From Allium sativum (taxonomy: Eukaryota > Streptophyta > Magnoliopsida > Asparagales > Amaryllidaceae), in assembly GCA_030737875.1 (NCBI GenBank), contig CM060911.1, positions 52,326,501 through 52,390,500 on the forward strand: a DNA stretch of 64,000 bases. The letters run 5' to 3'. Shown here piece after piece: positions 25,211 through 36,007 of the stretch (within the stretch, counting starts at the first letter, position 1; every line of letters starts with the position of its first letter). A program made the translations under genes and the position numbers. The notes below the pieces were generated by a model. The model had not been told where the DNA came from and did no database searches. It saw only the letters and a list, made by a program, of their open reading frames with translations.

Positions 25211-26035
25211 CTAGGAACCACCCTTGCCTCCACCACTTGCTTGTGGCTTTGGCTCATCTGCAGATGCAACCTCAGTCTTCGACTTAGGGTAGAGACTTTC
25301 TGATCTTAATGCTTTCCCCACAATCGACTCAAACGTCTCATCGATGTGGTTAATAAGCTTTTCCCCTAAGTACTGATCCAAACCAGTTATGAATTTCTCA
25401 TTCTTCTTCTCGGCAGTATCAATAAGAGATAACCCATACTTCGACAAAGTGCCGAATTCAGCAATGTACTCCGAGACAGCTCTTCCATTCTGCTTGAGCT
25501 CCAAGAATTTCTTAAACAGCACTGACTTTTGAGCAGCTGGAATGAACTTCTCACTAAAGCGAGCTTTAAACTGCTCCCAAGTAATCTGATCTTCGGGAGT
25601 AGCTGCCCTTATAGCATTCCACCAATTCATTGCCCGCCCTTGCAGCTGACGGGACGCTAGCTTTCTCTTCATTGCATCCTCGATACCCAAATCCTCGAAG
25701 ATACGTTCGCAACTATCCAACCAATCCTGAACATCCGTGGCCGACTCCGTTCCGTGGAACGGCTTCCCACCAAGGCTAGTATAATCCTTATTCAGCTTGG
25801 CGAAGTCGACTCTTGGCGCCTGCACTATTGGACCACCACCATTTCCACCATTGGGAGCTGCCCTCTGTACATCTCTAAGCATCTCTCTCATGAGGTCAGT
25901 AAACATCGTCCTCATGTCAGCAGCATTCCCATTATTGGCTCCCCTACCAGCACCTCTAGTATATCGGCTCATCGTCAATCTGAAAAAGGAAACGATTAAC
26001 GACTCCATAGTGGTGCTAGTGCAGTACGACTTCAT
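25211..26035 (-). CDS. Chromovirus Gag (matrix/capsid part)
   Basis: A 274-codon frame for the Gag shell protein. The retrotransposon gag domain spans about residues 95-210, with WLDSCERIFEDL (106-117), MNWWNAIR (136-143) and ITWEQFKARFSEKFIP (151-166). The first ATG is at 26035, but Met22 (25972), which starts MSRYTRGAGRG, is the more typical Gag start. The primer site lies about 130 nt upstream. The frame stops at TAG (25211-25213) just before the zinc knuckles, in the same frame as pol. A damaged Trp or Gln codon is likely; stop read-through is possible, but the bases after it (AAT) do not match known strong read-through signals. Confidence 0.93.
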   Translation of the reverse strand: MKSYCTSTTMESLIVSFFRLTMSRYTRGAGRGANNGNAADMRTMFTDLMREMLRDVQRAAPNGGNGGGPIVQAPRVDFAKLNKDYTSLGGKPFHGTESATDVQDWLDSCERIFEDLGIEDAMKRKLASRQLQGRAMNWWNAIRAATPEDQITWEQFKARFSEKFIPAAQKSVLFKKFLELKQNGRAVSEYIAEFGTLSKYGLSLIDTAEKKNEKFITGLDQYLGEKLINHIDETFESIVGKALRSESLYPKSKTEVASADEPKPQASGGGKGGS

Positions 26036-26164
26036 CCTTATACTAGTAATAGTATATATATATATATATAGCTTTTAAAAATCAAAATAATCACAAATAC
26101 GCTCTCTCGTATACGTATATTATCTCTCCCTGATAGCTTCCCTAGGTTAACTACGCAACCTAGA

Positions 26165-26176
26165 GCTCTGATACCA
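26165..26176 (-). promoter_or_regulatory. Chromovirus primer binding site
   Basis: GCTCTGATACCA in plus reading, TGGTATCAGAGC on the element strand, 2 nt from the 5' LTR. It matches plant initiator-Met tRNA. Confidence 0.95.
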
Positions 26177-26178
26177 AG

Positions 26179-26530
26179 TGTGACGGCCCGCTCCGTACCA
26201 GTCGGCATTTCCTCCGAAAGTGCGCTGTATACGTGCCCGATTAGCACCGAACGGTCGCCAAAGAAAGGAAAGAAGGGAATGAACTAATCAAGGAACCTGT
26301 AGAATGTCTCACAGCGCATGGAATAAAATATAATAATAACATACTTGACATAAAACAGGTGAGACAGTGCATAAGCTGATAACTAAAATCAACATCAATC
26401 ATCAAAGCAGCGGAAATCCAAATACAGCTTATTACAATTTTTCCAAAATTTACTGTCTCTAAACAAAAGAAAGCTAAAGTAGAAGATGCACCGCCAATGC
26501 CCAAGCAGCGATCTTCAACAACACAGGGAG

Positions 26531-26590
<60 letters not shown>

Positions 26591-28707
26591 CGTGGAAGCC
26601 TCCTGCTCGTCTCCGGATCGTCTACCCGTGCATCACCAGCAAACCTGTCTCTAGTCTGCTCGTGTGAGCACCTAGAGTAATAAGAGGAGACATAAAACTC
26701 TGGGTCAGACATAAAGCCTGGTATGAGCGATAAGCATCTAAACAAAACAATAACAGGTATACCAAACCATACCTGAACCTGGACCTGCAACCAAAGAGTT
26801 AGTACCACATACCGTACAATGCTCTAAGGTGCCATAATAAATAGTGTAAGAATACGGGGGTGGGGTGTGCATGTCACAATGATAGCAAACAAATCATCCA
26901 TAGCAACCATCCTCACATCTCTCACTCAGTGCGTAAAGCGTACGACATCTACCACTTTGGAACACTAGACAAACTGAGGTAACGACGAATCCCAACTTGT
27001 AGAAACCCTGCTATGACCAAGCTAAACATATGGAGTCATGACCAAACATCTCAATGACCCACTTCATTGGTTGTAGCCCTTGGTTCTACCTATGCCATAA
27101 TGGCCCTGAATCCGTCTTCGTACCTCCTACCATAGTGGTCCAAAGCTATAGACGTCGATAACTCCTTGGCACGCATCCCGCAGCAAAGCCCAACCATGAA
27201 GCGAACTCGTTGATTCCCATCTGAATCTTGAGCTCTAACTTCTCATTTGGACTTCCTTTGCATCCCGGGTTATAGTCTTCACTTCCGGATCGGTCTTCAT
27301 TCAGTCTTCTCCTCGGATCGTGCTCCCTTGGATGGTTCAGTTCATGACGCGCCTCCCCAATCGGATCGGATCGAGTTCCTGCTGGCTCGTAGTGCTCCAG
27401 CTCCATCGGATCGTGTCGCACCTTACGGATCGCGCCTCAACAGCTCGTGACGCTGGCAACCCATTGGGTTCGGGTCGTGCTACCTCGTCTGGATCGTTGC
27501 GCCTCATCTCGGATCGCACCTTCTGATCGGTTCGTGGTACACCAAGCTGGAGCGATTCGGATCGAGGTACTTCAGTTTGGACACGGCGTTGCATCGGTTC
27601 GTGGCCTTCGAAGTGGAACGGATCGTGGTGTGAGCTTCCATCGGATCGTGCTCATAGGGGGCGATCCGATCCGGGTAAATTCCTGCGCTTCGTTCCAGCG
27701 ACAGTCTTTCGCCATTCGACGGCGTTTTTGATCAAACTAACACTTCTAAACAATCACAAAACATCTCATACAGTCATAGCAACATATAGTATCGACCACG
27801 AACACCATAACACAAATCATAGCATGTAAAGTGGATCAAACATGGTCAAAACCCCAAATTTCCCTTAAGCATGTTTAAGTAAATCTAATCATAGGGTTAA
27901 CAAAACTCAATCAAATCGAACCAAATTTCTAACAGAGACATAAAATATTATTTAAGAATTTCTAAACATTTTTCCAGAATTTATTTGTGTACAAATTCGC
28001 TAATCTTCACTAATTACCCTTAATTACCGTAATTAGTGCAAAAACTATGCAAATCACTCACCTTTGCCACAATAAAACTTTCAGATCTGAAGTGAACCTC
28101 TGATTTGCACGAATTCCAATATATAACAGCAGCTCTACCTCGGTCCTTGTGCTAATCCTCCTTGATTTGATGCCTCTAAGCCTTAATCTTTGATTAGGAA
28201 GTGATTTCGGGTGTTTTAGAGAGATTTAGAGAGAGGAGGCCATGGCTAGGTCAAGAGGGATGGAAAGTGACGGCTGAAAAATGAGAAAAAGGTATTCTCC
28301 AAACCCTAACAGCCCTTTTAAACTCCTAATCCCGAAATTCCCCTTTGGGCCTAGCTGTTAATCACCCGGTTAAGCCCAATTAAGCTGTTTTTCACCATCT
28401 GAAACTTGTTTCAGCCATATCTCCCAAACGGTGAGTCCGTTTGGCTAATGTGACCACTCTACGGAAAGAGAAACCATCATCCGGAGCCAATTGAAGAGAT
28501 TTCAGGTCAAAATTCCTTTCCAGTCAAAAGTTATGGCCAAAACAGTGCCAACCAAGGGCAAAATGGTCATTTAAAAATCGGGAAAAATCATGAACATGGG
28601 AAATGACCCCAATAGTCGTCCCCCAAAGTTACATGACCATATGACTTCGTATGTGAAAGAAATAAATATCCTATGATCCTATGATGCGTAGGATGCGGGT
28701 CGTTACA
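26179..28707 (-). repeat. Chromovirus LTR, right (5' LTR of the element)
   Basis: 2529 bp and almost identical to the left LTR. The length difference is due mainly to the TA run at 26537-26588. The stem-loop copy is at 26706-26720 and CAGCGGAAA at 26408-26416. Confidence 0.96.
26537..26588. repeat. Expanded (TA)n in one LTR only
   Basis: About 52 bp of alternating T and A. The twin LTR has about a quarter of that (19310-19321). LTRs are identical at insertion, so one of the two has changed length since. Confidence 0.95.
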
Positions 28708-28712
28708 GCTGA

Positions 28713-29768
28713 CCCACCGTGAGATAACTCCATGGATTATAATTAACAGTATCATAAGTTATTCTCATAGTGACAGTGATGTAATGGTCCTCAGACCTGA
28801 AATCATTATAATTTTATTCGATGATATTTGTGTTTTGATACCATCTAAAGTTATTCGTAACAGAGTAATGATAACGGTGATTATTGGATATATCTCGAAT
28901 CGAATGAAAATTATGAGTGATCTAGATGGAATTTAACCCCATAATATATTTATGGTGATATCCATGGGCCTCTTGATTGAGTGAGATTGTAAAATGCATG
29001 GCCGTGCTCAAATACTGATTTGTTTTAAACGGTCTACTCATCGATCAAGAAAAATGGATTAAATTATAAAGAGGATGATATGATCCGTGCCTTGAGTTTA
29101 ATCCAGGATATAACAGTTAAAAGGATTATATTACATTGATACACTGGTCATAGAAAGGTTGTATCGAATCGATAATTTTATTATAACTTGGGTAGCAGCG
29201 ACGCATTGCTAGATGTCAATCACTGTTTATGGTTTTAAATAAAATTTAAAACCATTGCCAACGTTGTAGTAACCTATAGGGTCACACATTTAGAACATTG
29301 TGAAGGAAAACTGATTTTGTTTTGGAGTAAAATAAATATCAACAGTTGATATTCTATTTGAATCGGTATGAGGAATGGTTCCTTATTTATAGAACATGTG
29401 AACATTTTGAAAGGGTAATTTTACTTCCTATTAAATATGAAACACATGTACTATATTAATAAGAAAGAATTATTAAACCGATTAATCAAAAACCCTAAAA
29501 CAAATGGGATCAGAAATGGCGGCTAGCACCGAATATTTCTTCTTCCCTTCGATCAGATCGAAGACTGTGTTCGTGTGGATTACTTGTAGAGGCTCGACAG
29601 ATGGAGGGCTGAATTCGATTCGAATCGACCGAACATAAATTGATTTCTTTAAACACGAATGGATCAACAGGTATTTTTCTCAATTTATACAAATTATTAC
29701 ATAAGATCCTGTTAATTTTGGGTTTGAATTTCGTTATTGTCACGTGAATTTGACCCAAAATACTTTCA
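28713..29768 (+). repeat. Copia 3' LTR, second piece
   Basis: Resumes the copia LTR after the chromovirus target duplication at 28708-28712. It matches the 5' LTR to its end (TTTCA at 29768), apart from scattered substitutions and an additional short stretch near 29240-29260. Confidence 0.92.
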
Positions 29769-29773
29769 GTCTA

Positions 29774-30618
29774 GACTCCAACTTCTCTCCAAAAGGTCCA
29801 AGCAAGTCCTAAAATATCCTGGAAATGTTCTCGGCCTAACCGAGCTCATCTACAACATGCAAATCACATGGATTGTCAGTCTGGAAGACTTTTAATGATA
29901 AAGCTCAACCCAGACAATTGCTTTACTTTACAAAAATCCTTTGAAAGAAAAGGATAACTGTAAGACCGGTTCATACCTAAACACGGACGATTTTTGCCTT
30001 ATGATAACCCAAAATGTTTTTGATATCAAAATCCAATGATATCATGATAATGTCTATCAATATACAAATAAATAACCATCTAGTAGAACGCTTGCATCTC
30101 ACAATCTACATACTTAGTATATAGTTAAAAACCACGTGGCGCTTATTGGAGATTGGATTTCAAAAATGACAAGGTATGGGACAACTCTATGCGTAATGTA
30201 CTCTAGAAGGGATACATTAGGTTTCAACATGAATATCTTGCAACTCGACCACACATGACCGATCGCTCATTCAACTAGAGTGTATCGAATATATTGTCAC
30301 CTTACAATTGCAACCGTCATATTCCTGGGAGACACAAAATAGAAAGAAGAACAAATAGATTTTTCTCTAGATTGTGACAAATATACCCTAATGGAATGAC
30401 CCACATAGCCATACTGCCTGTCCAAACAATTCATAGCAGCAATTAAAACCAAACTAACCATTAAACGGTTTATAGATTCTCATTGAGAGCTATCCATACC
30501 ATAACACTTCATATGTAGGAATTTAATAACCAAGATGACACTTTTTCTACTCCAATTCGCCAACTCAAATCACAGTGTGTGTACATATACATACATAGAT
30601 ATACATACATACATAGAT

Positions 30619-30651
<33 letters not shown>

Positions 30652-31931
30652 TATATATTGTGTGTGTTTATATTTGCAACTTAAAGGGAAAGATGAAGTT
30701 TATGGTTTTCAAAGTTTGGAAGGCTATTAGGGCTCAAGACTAAGGGGGGTTCACCTAGGTTGCGCAAGTCTAAGGGGGTGTGAAGGGTGGTGCGTGAGGT
30801 TGTGGGGCCCGAAGGAGGAAGCTATGGTGGTAGGATTTGAGAAAGAGGAAGAAAATTAGGGTTTTTAAGGGTAAAAGAAGTGGGTCTGGAGCAAGGGGAC
30901 CATGTGGTGAAGGGGGATGTAGGGGAGGTGCGCCAGGTCTGGTGGTGGCGTGGAGGCTAGAAGTGGTGGAGGAGGAGGTGGCATGGATCTAGGGTGGAGG
31001 AGAAAGGAGATAAAATATTAAAGAAGAAGAAACGAAAAAATGGAAGTGAAATAAAATAAAATAAAGGAGATGCTCTTTCCTTCACATGCTCTTGTACTTA
31101 GCACGATGGGATTGTCGAAGAATATGACATGAGGTGGGAGGTACAATGTGTTGTCTAATTAGTAGGATGGGTGGGAAATTGTGATAACAGATAAGGATTA
31201 GTTTAAGTTAATAATTAATTTATATTTAAGGCTTATATTAGGAAGGTAGGATCTAAACTTAAATTGTTTCAAAATCTTACGGAACCATTATTGCACAATA
31301 ATATGTCATTATATTGTCATTTGTCATTTTATCAATATTTTTTAGTTGCTCTACATTAGCCAAAACTGCTTAATTTCGAGTTGAATTTCGATCGAACGAT
31401 TCCTATACGTTTTAGTTCGTATGATCAAACCTGAAGTCCGATAAATACGAAATTTGAAACCATACTATATTTCACTAATACGGTTCAAATAAAATTGATT
31501 TCATCAAATTCGGAGACTATTTGAAAAATGGACTTATTTCTAGCTTTTATTGAATTTTAGCTAGTTTTTCAACACGTGTTTATATTATGTATGCTTACAC
31601 ACTGACTCCGATTGACTTGAAAATTGAAATCTTACCATATTTTAACATTACGGATCCGATAAAATTGGTTTCGTTGGATTATGAGACTATTTTAAAAAAG
31701 GTCTATTTTTAGGTCATCAAAATAATATTAAGTTATTGATTTCCGTTGTATCCCTTTGAAATCGATTTTAAAATTTTACTAACCTTGTTTTGATCCCAAT
31801 AAAATATAAAACCAAGTTTGAATTCATTTTCAAATTATTATCAATTCCAGATTTGATATTTGACCTTTTTAAATCCACTGAAATCAATTAAAATTCATAT
31901 TTTAAATTGACTAAAAACATGGGTCATTACA
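29774..31931 (-). repeat. Family C left LTR, inner piece
   Basis: Follows the copia target site. The part from about 30430 on aligns clearly with 34280-35740 of the right LTR, including TTAAACGGTTTA-type sequence, the AAGGGGGTGTGAAGGGTGGTGCGTG block (30772) and the final GTCATTACA. The first ~650 bp have no clear partner. A TACA/TA microsatellite lies at 30586-30658. No gene. Confidence 0.6.
30586..30658. repeat. (TACA)n/(TA)n microsatellite
   Basis: Tandem CATA/TACA units run into TATATA. The right LTR of family C has only a TA run at the corresponding place (34430-34448). Confidence 0.93.
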
Positions 31932-31967
31932 TTCTTCCACATTGAAAAACATTTCAACCTTGAAATG
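31932..31967 (-). promoter_or_regulatory. Family C purine tract with upstream stem-loop
   Basis: On the minus strand AATGTGGAAGAA abuts the LTR. Eighteen nt upstream is CATTTCA-AGGT-TGAAATG (31950-31967), seven perfect pairs. The stem differs from those of the other three elements at three pairs and still pairs throughout. The loop is not of the GGGA type. Confidence 0.6.
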
Positions 31968-32157
31968 GGAGGAAGACATAATACTCGTAACTCATTCTAT
32001 GGCATTACTCACCCCATCTCTAATGAGTCATTCATCCTAGGATACTACTGGTCCCAACTTTGATGAATTTCCTTATAGTATGTTACTAATCCTATCTTCG
32101 ATGAGCCTTTTCTTTCTGTTCTAACGAGTTTTACCACAAAGCTTTGTATAAACCAAA

Positions 32158-32169
32158 GCTCTAGTGCCA
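32158..32169 (-). promoter_or_regulatory. Family C primer binding site (mutated)
   Basis: TGGCACTAGAGC on the minus strand, 2 nt from the LTR. It differs from TGGTATCAGAGC at three positions, in keeping with an old insertion. Confidence 0.7.
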
Positions 32170-32171
32170 AC

Positions 32172-35100
32172 TGTAATAGCTCGAAAATTCCCGCCTTTCG
32201 AATCGCTGTAAATCGCACAAGTCCGATCCAAAATGGTAGAAACCCTCGAGACATTAACTTTGGGCATACAACACATCATACAGAATAAAAAGACTTTTCA
32301 TTGACATCATTACAATGTTACATCAGAGTACGAAATATATTAGAGTACAATGAAAATATCAGATAATAATAAATAACAATATAATACACGACGGAAACAT
32401 AATTACATTTAGTGGAAGACTATCAAATGCTCTAGACACAGCTATAGCTTCAATCCAAAATCCGTCTCAAGTAAAATATTTACAAATCAAACTACCTACC
32501 TGCCCGTGTGGAAAATAAGGGCATCTAAGTTTGCAAGGGAAAAACAAACTATGGGTCAGTCATTGGACCGGTATGAGAACTCAAATTAGTTATTCTTAAC
32601 TTATTTAAAAGTAAGGTATATCATGAGACCATGCCGTATTACCCGGAATGGGTTTCCTCCATATGAATACTGGTTCATCAAACTTGAAACAGAAATGGTT
32701 TCATTTTCATATTTTGATTCATCAAATCTAATAAACTTCATAATAACTCAAAACCAAACAAGTTTTATGTTCACCTTTAGATTTATTGAATCTAACTTAT
32801 TGTCAAAAACATATCTTTTGAAAATAATCACTTCGGACTTAAAACCCCCATTTTATTTCAAATCATTGAAATACTAGATATTCCTTTCATATCAAATCAT
32901 ACTTAACTTTGGGATTTCAAAACAAATCACTTTTGGAAAATTCAAATATCTACAATACAAGCATATTAAAACATTTGCTACCAAGTCGGGAGGTTTCTCC
33001 CATTAACAAGGCAACTGTGGCCAAGCCTTCCCATCTTAATAATCATTCTAGTGTATGTCCATTTATATTGAGAGGAATCTCATACGGTATATCCCTCTAT
33101 AACACGAGAGCCCCAAACCCGTTTGCACAGATTTTTAGTCATAAGTTACCCGAATCATAGGATACATATCAAATTATTTCTATCCCAAAGTGATAAATCA
33201 TTTCACAATAATAAACACAAGTACTTTCAAATCATGGTACTTTTGCTTTTTAAATCATTTAAACATTGAGGTTGAAGCCGTCGAAATCCTCTTCAATTAT
33301 AAACCATTTTTTATTAATCGTTTATCACTTCAAAATATTTATTTCCAAATATTTTTCATCTTCACAAAATCAACATTTCATTTCATATTTTTATATGAAT
33401 CAAACTCTATCGCTAATCAATGGTGTCACAAAAAGTGCTACAAATAGGCTTATATTGGCTAATTTAGTCAAAATGATTTTTATGTGACCCAAAGGGCCAA
33501 AACTTCATTCTAACAATTCAAATCACTTTAAAACCATTTATTATAATTTATCCCTATTTTTAATAATTTAAAAATAGCTCATTCTTCAAAAATCCAGTTT
33601 CGAGTCTTAAACTGCAAAATCCATATTTTTCTAGAAATTTGATTTTGACTTATCTCATAATCTAACCATTGGATCTTAATATTCTTAGATTCACTTAAAA
33701 AAATTCATTTTGGACCCAGCTTTTTTCATTCCAGGAGGATTTGATGGTCGGATCTCCTGGTACGTCAGTTTGAAGTCAATGGTCGAAATTCGCAAACTGC
33801 TACTATGCGACACGTCTTATTCTGACCAATATTCGATTTTTAAAATAGAGTCAAATCGACTAAAATTCCATGCTGTTTATTAACTATATATCACGCATTA
33901 ACAACCAATATAACAACCAATCCACATATCGTGGTACATACATCATATAAGCCTTAAACCATTAATGCTTATATGGGTTTGTCAATCAATAGATTAACCG
34001 CAATATCAATCAATGTCAACCAACAATGTCTAACCAATCATCTTCCATTACTCAAATGAGGTTTTTATCAATATTAGTTAACTGATACTTAGTTAATTTC
34101 AGTTTAGTGATCATTAAAGGTTCAACTCAACCTCAGTGTCAACACTATTAGCTATAAGTGCCGCATACCTAAGCAACTACATGTATACCACTTAAAAGTC
34201 ACATTTTTATCATGTTAAACATCATTAAACACTATAATGATCCTAAATAATTCATCACACATCAATATATAACTCAAACAATTCACAACAACAATTAAAA
34301 TCAAATTATCCCTTAAACGGTTTAAAGATTCTCATAGAAAGCTATACAAACCACGACACTTCGTACGTAGGACTTTCCTAACCAAGATCACACTTTTTAC
34401 ACTCCAATTCACTAATTCAAATCATAATATATATATATATATATATACATAAACATATATGCATGTATGTATTATCTATTTGCATCGGAAAGATTGAGTT
34501 TTTCTAGGGTTTTCATAGTTTGGAAGGATAACGAGGCCCACGGCTAAGGGCGGTCCACCTGGGTTGTGCAAGTCTAAGGGGGTATAAAGGGTGGTGCGTG
34601 AGGTTGTGGGCCCCGAGGGAGGAAGCTATGGTGGTAAAATTTGGGAAAGAGGAAGAAAATTAGGGTTTTGAGGGTAAAAGAAGTGGTTTTGGAACAAGGG
34701 GGCCCATGTGGTGAAGGAGGGGGATGTAGGAGAGGTGTGCCTGGTCTGGTGGTCGTATGGGGGCTGGTGGTGGTGAGGGAATAGGTGGCATGGGTCTTAG
34801 GAGGAGGAGTAAGGAGATAGAATCTTAAAGAAGAAGAAATGGAAGTAAAATAAAATAAAACAAAGGAAATACTCTCTCCTGCACATGCTCTTGTACTTAG
34901 GTGGAATGGACTTGTGGAAGAATATGACATGTGGTGGGAAGTACAATGTGTTGTATAATTGGTAGGATGGGTTGGAAATTGTGATAAGAGATAAGGATTA
35001 GTTTAAGTTAATAAATTATTAATTTATATTTAAGGCTTATCTTAGGAAGGTAGGATCTAATTAAACACAAATTGTTTTAAAATCTTATGAAAACATTATT

Positions 35101-35740
35101 ACACGTTAATATTTCATTTAAGTTATCATTTATTGTTTTATCAATATTTTTCAATTGGTTCGCACTAGCCAAAACTACTTAATTTCAAGTTGAATTTCAA
35201 CAGAATGGTTCCTATAAGTTTTCAGTTCGTATGATCAAACTGTAAGTCTGATCCATACAAAAAAATTAAACCCTATTATATTTCACTAATACGGTTCAAA
35301 TAAAGTTGGTCTCGCCTAATTCAAAGATCGTTTGAAAAATAGCCTTATTTCTAGCTTTTATTGAATTTTAACTAGTTTTTCAACACGCATTTATATTATG
35401 TATGTTTACACACTGACTCTAATTGACTTGAAATTTGAAAAACTACCATATTTTAACGTTATGGATTCGATAAAATTGGTTTCAAAGGATTCTAAGACTA
35501 TTTCAAAACTGGTCTATTTTCAGGTCATCGAAATAATATTAAATTATTGATTTTCAATATATCCCCTTGAAATTTGATTTTAAAATTTTACTGATCTTGT
35601 TTTAATCCTAATAAAATATAAAACCAAGTTTGAATTCAGTTTCAAATTATTTTCAAGTCTAGATTCAGTATTGACATTTAAATCCACTAAAATTGATTAA
35701 AAATTCATATTCTAAATTGACTAAAAATTTAATTGTTACA
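32172..35740 (-). repeat. Family C right LTR
   Basis: 3569 bp, TGTAATAGCTCG to AATTGTTACA in plus reading. It shares with family A, on the minus strand, TGCCC...GGGCA (32501-32523), the stem CGGTC-CAAT-GACTG (32557-32570), GAAACCCATTCCGGGTAATACGG (around 32630-32655, read in pieces) and a GGAGATCCGACC-like block near 33740. A CT-rich minus-strand frame at 34574-34930, rich in Pro, Ser and Thr, is leader-like low-complexity sequence and has no counterpart that would support a protein. Confidence 0.75.
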
Positions 35741-35814
35741 ACCACACATCAGAATTTCGTATGTCTGGAAGGAGAAACCCTGAATTTCACATCCCTCTGT
35801 TGTGCACAAGAGAC

Positions 35815-36007
35815 TTTCGTATCCCCTTTGGAGGAAACAGCGGCCTCATTTCTCTTGGGGATTCGAGTTCTTGTATCCCCTGAGGGATACGAGTTCGTAC
35901 CCCAAGGGATACGATTTCTCGTATTCCCTGAGGGATACGAGTTCGTACCCAAAGGATACAGCAGTTTCATATCCCTTAGGGATACAAATTCTTATATCCT
36001 GAGAAAT
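35815..36007. repeat. Minisatellite of GTATCCC/GGGATAC stem-loops, left part
   Basis: Degenerate units of about 25-35 bp built from TATCCC-CTGA-GGGATACGAGTTC. Each GTATCCC pairs with the next GGGATAC. The open frames on both strands reflect the repeat. The array is cut by family B and continues at 47001. Confidence 0.85.

Larger units (their letters stand above)
18951..28707 (-). mobile_element. Ty3/gypsy chromovirus (Tekay/Del-like), nearly full length
   Basis: A 9.76 kb element on the minus strand: LTRs 18951-21441 and 26179-28707, primer site next to the right LTR, polypurine tract next to the left LTR, and gag, zinc knuckles, protease, reverse transcriptase, RNase H, integrase and chromodomain in order. 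A perfect GCTGA duplication and nearly identical LTRs show it is young. Four lesions break the polyprotein: TAG at 25211-25213, a 1-nt shift near 23005-23018, TAG at 21990-21992 and TAA at 21714-21716. The C-terminal chromodomain and TGTAACGACCC LTR edge point to the Tekay/Del lineage. Lineage assignment is from memory of family traits, not from a tree. Confidence 0.95.
10797..29768 (+). mobile_element. Ty1/copia retrotransposon (defective), split by a chromovirus
   Basis: Bounded by TGTTAG...TTTCA LTRs: 5' LTR 10797-12212, 3' LTR 18571-18950 plus 28713-29768. An initiator-Met primer site follows the 5' LTR, and a purine tract precedes the 3' LTR. Flanks are GTCTC (10792-10796) and GTCTA (29769-29773), a 5-bp target duplication with one mismatch. 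The integrase region is recognisable but full of stops; gag and reverse transcriptase are not recognisable. The 3' LTR carries the chromovirus insertion. Confidence 0.88.
31932..32171 (-). other. Family C internal region, 240 bp
   Basis: Everything between the two LTRs of family C: purine tract at one edge, primer site at the other, no coding sequence. It is the smallest internal region in the window. Confidence 0.6.
10492..35740 (-). mobile_element. Family C: old long-LTR element with a 240-bp internal region, carrying two nested elements
   Basis: Two diverged LTR-like blocks end in GGTCATTACA (31931) and AATTGTTACA (35740). Their last ~1.5 kb align (about 30430-31931 with 34280-35740). Between them, 31932-32171 holds on the minus strand a primer site next to the right LTR and a purine tract next to the left LTR. 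The left LTR is interrupted by the copia element at 10797-29768. Flanks show no target duplication (TATAG left, ACCAC right), so the outer left boundary at 10492 is the least certain part, and the first part of the left LTR aligns only weakly with the right one. No coding capacity. Confidence 0.6.

Noticed and set aside
34574..34930. 118-codon Pro/Ser/Thr-rich minus-strand frame in family C
   Set aside because: CT-rich leader-like sequence; the homologous stretch in the left LTR (about 30780-31100) does not support a conserved protein.
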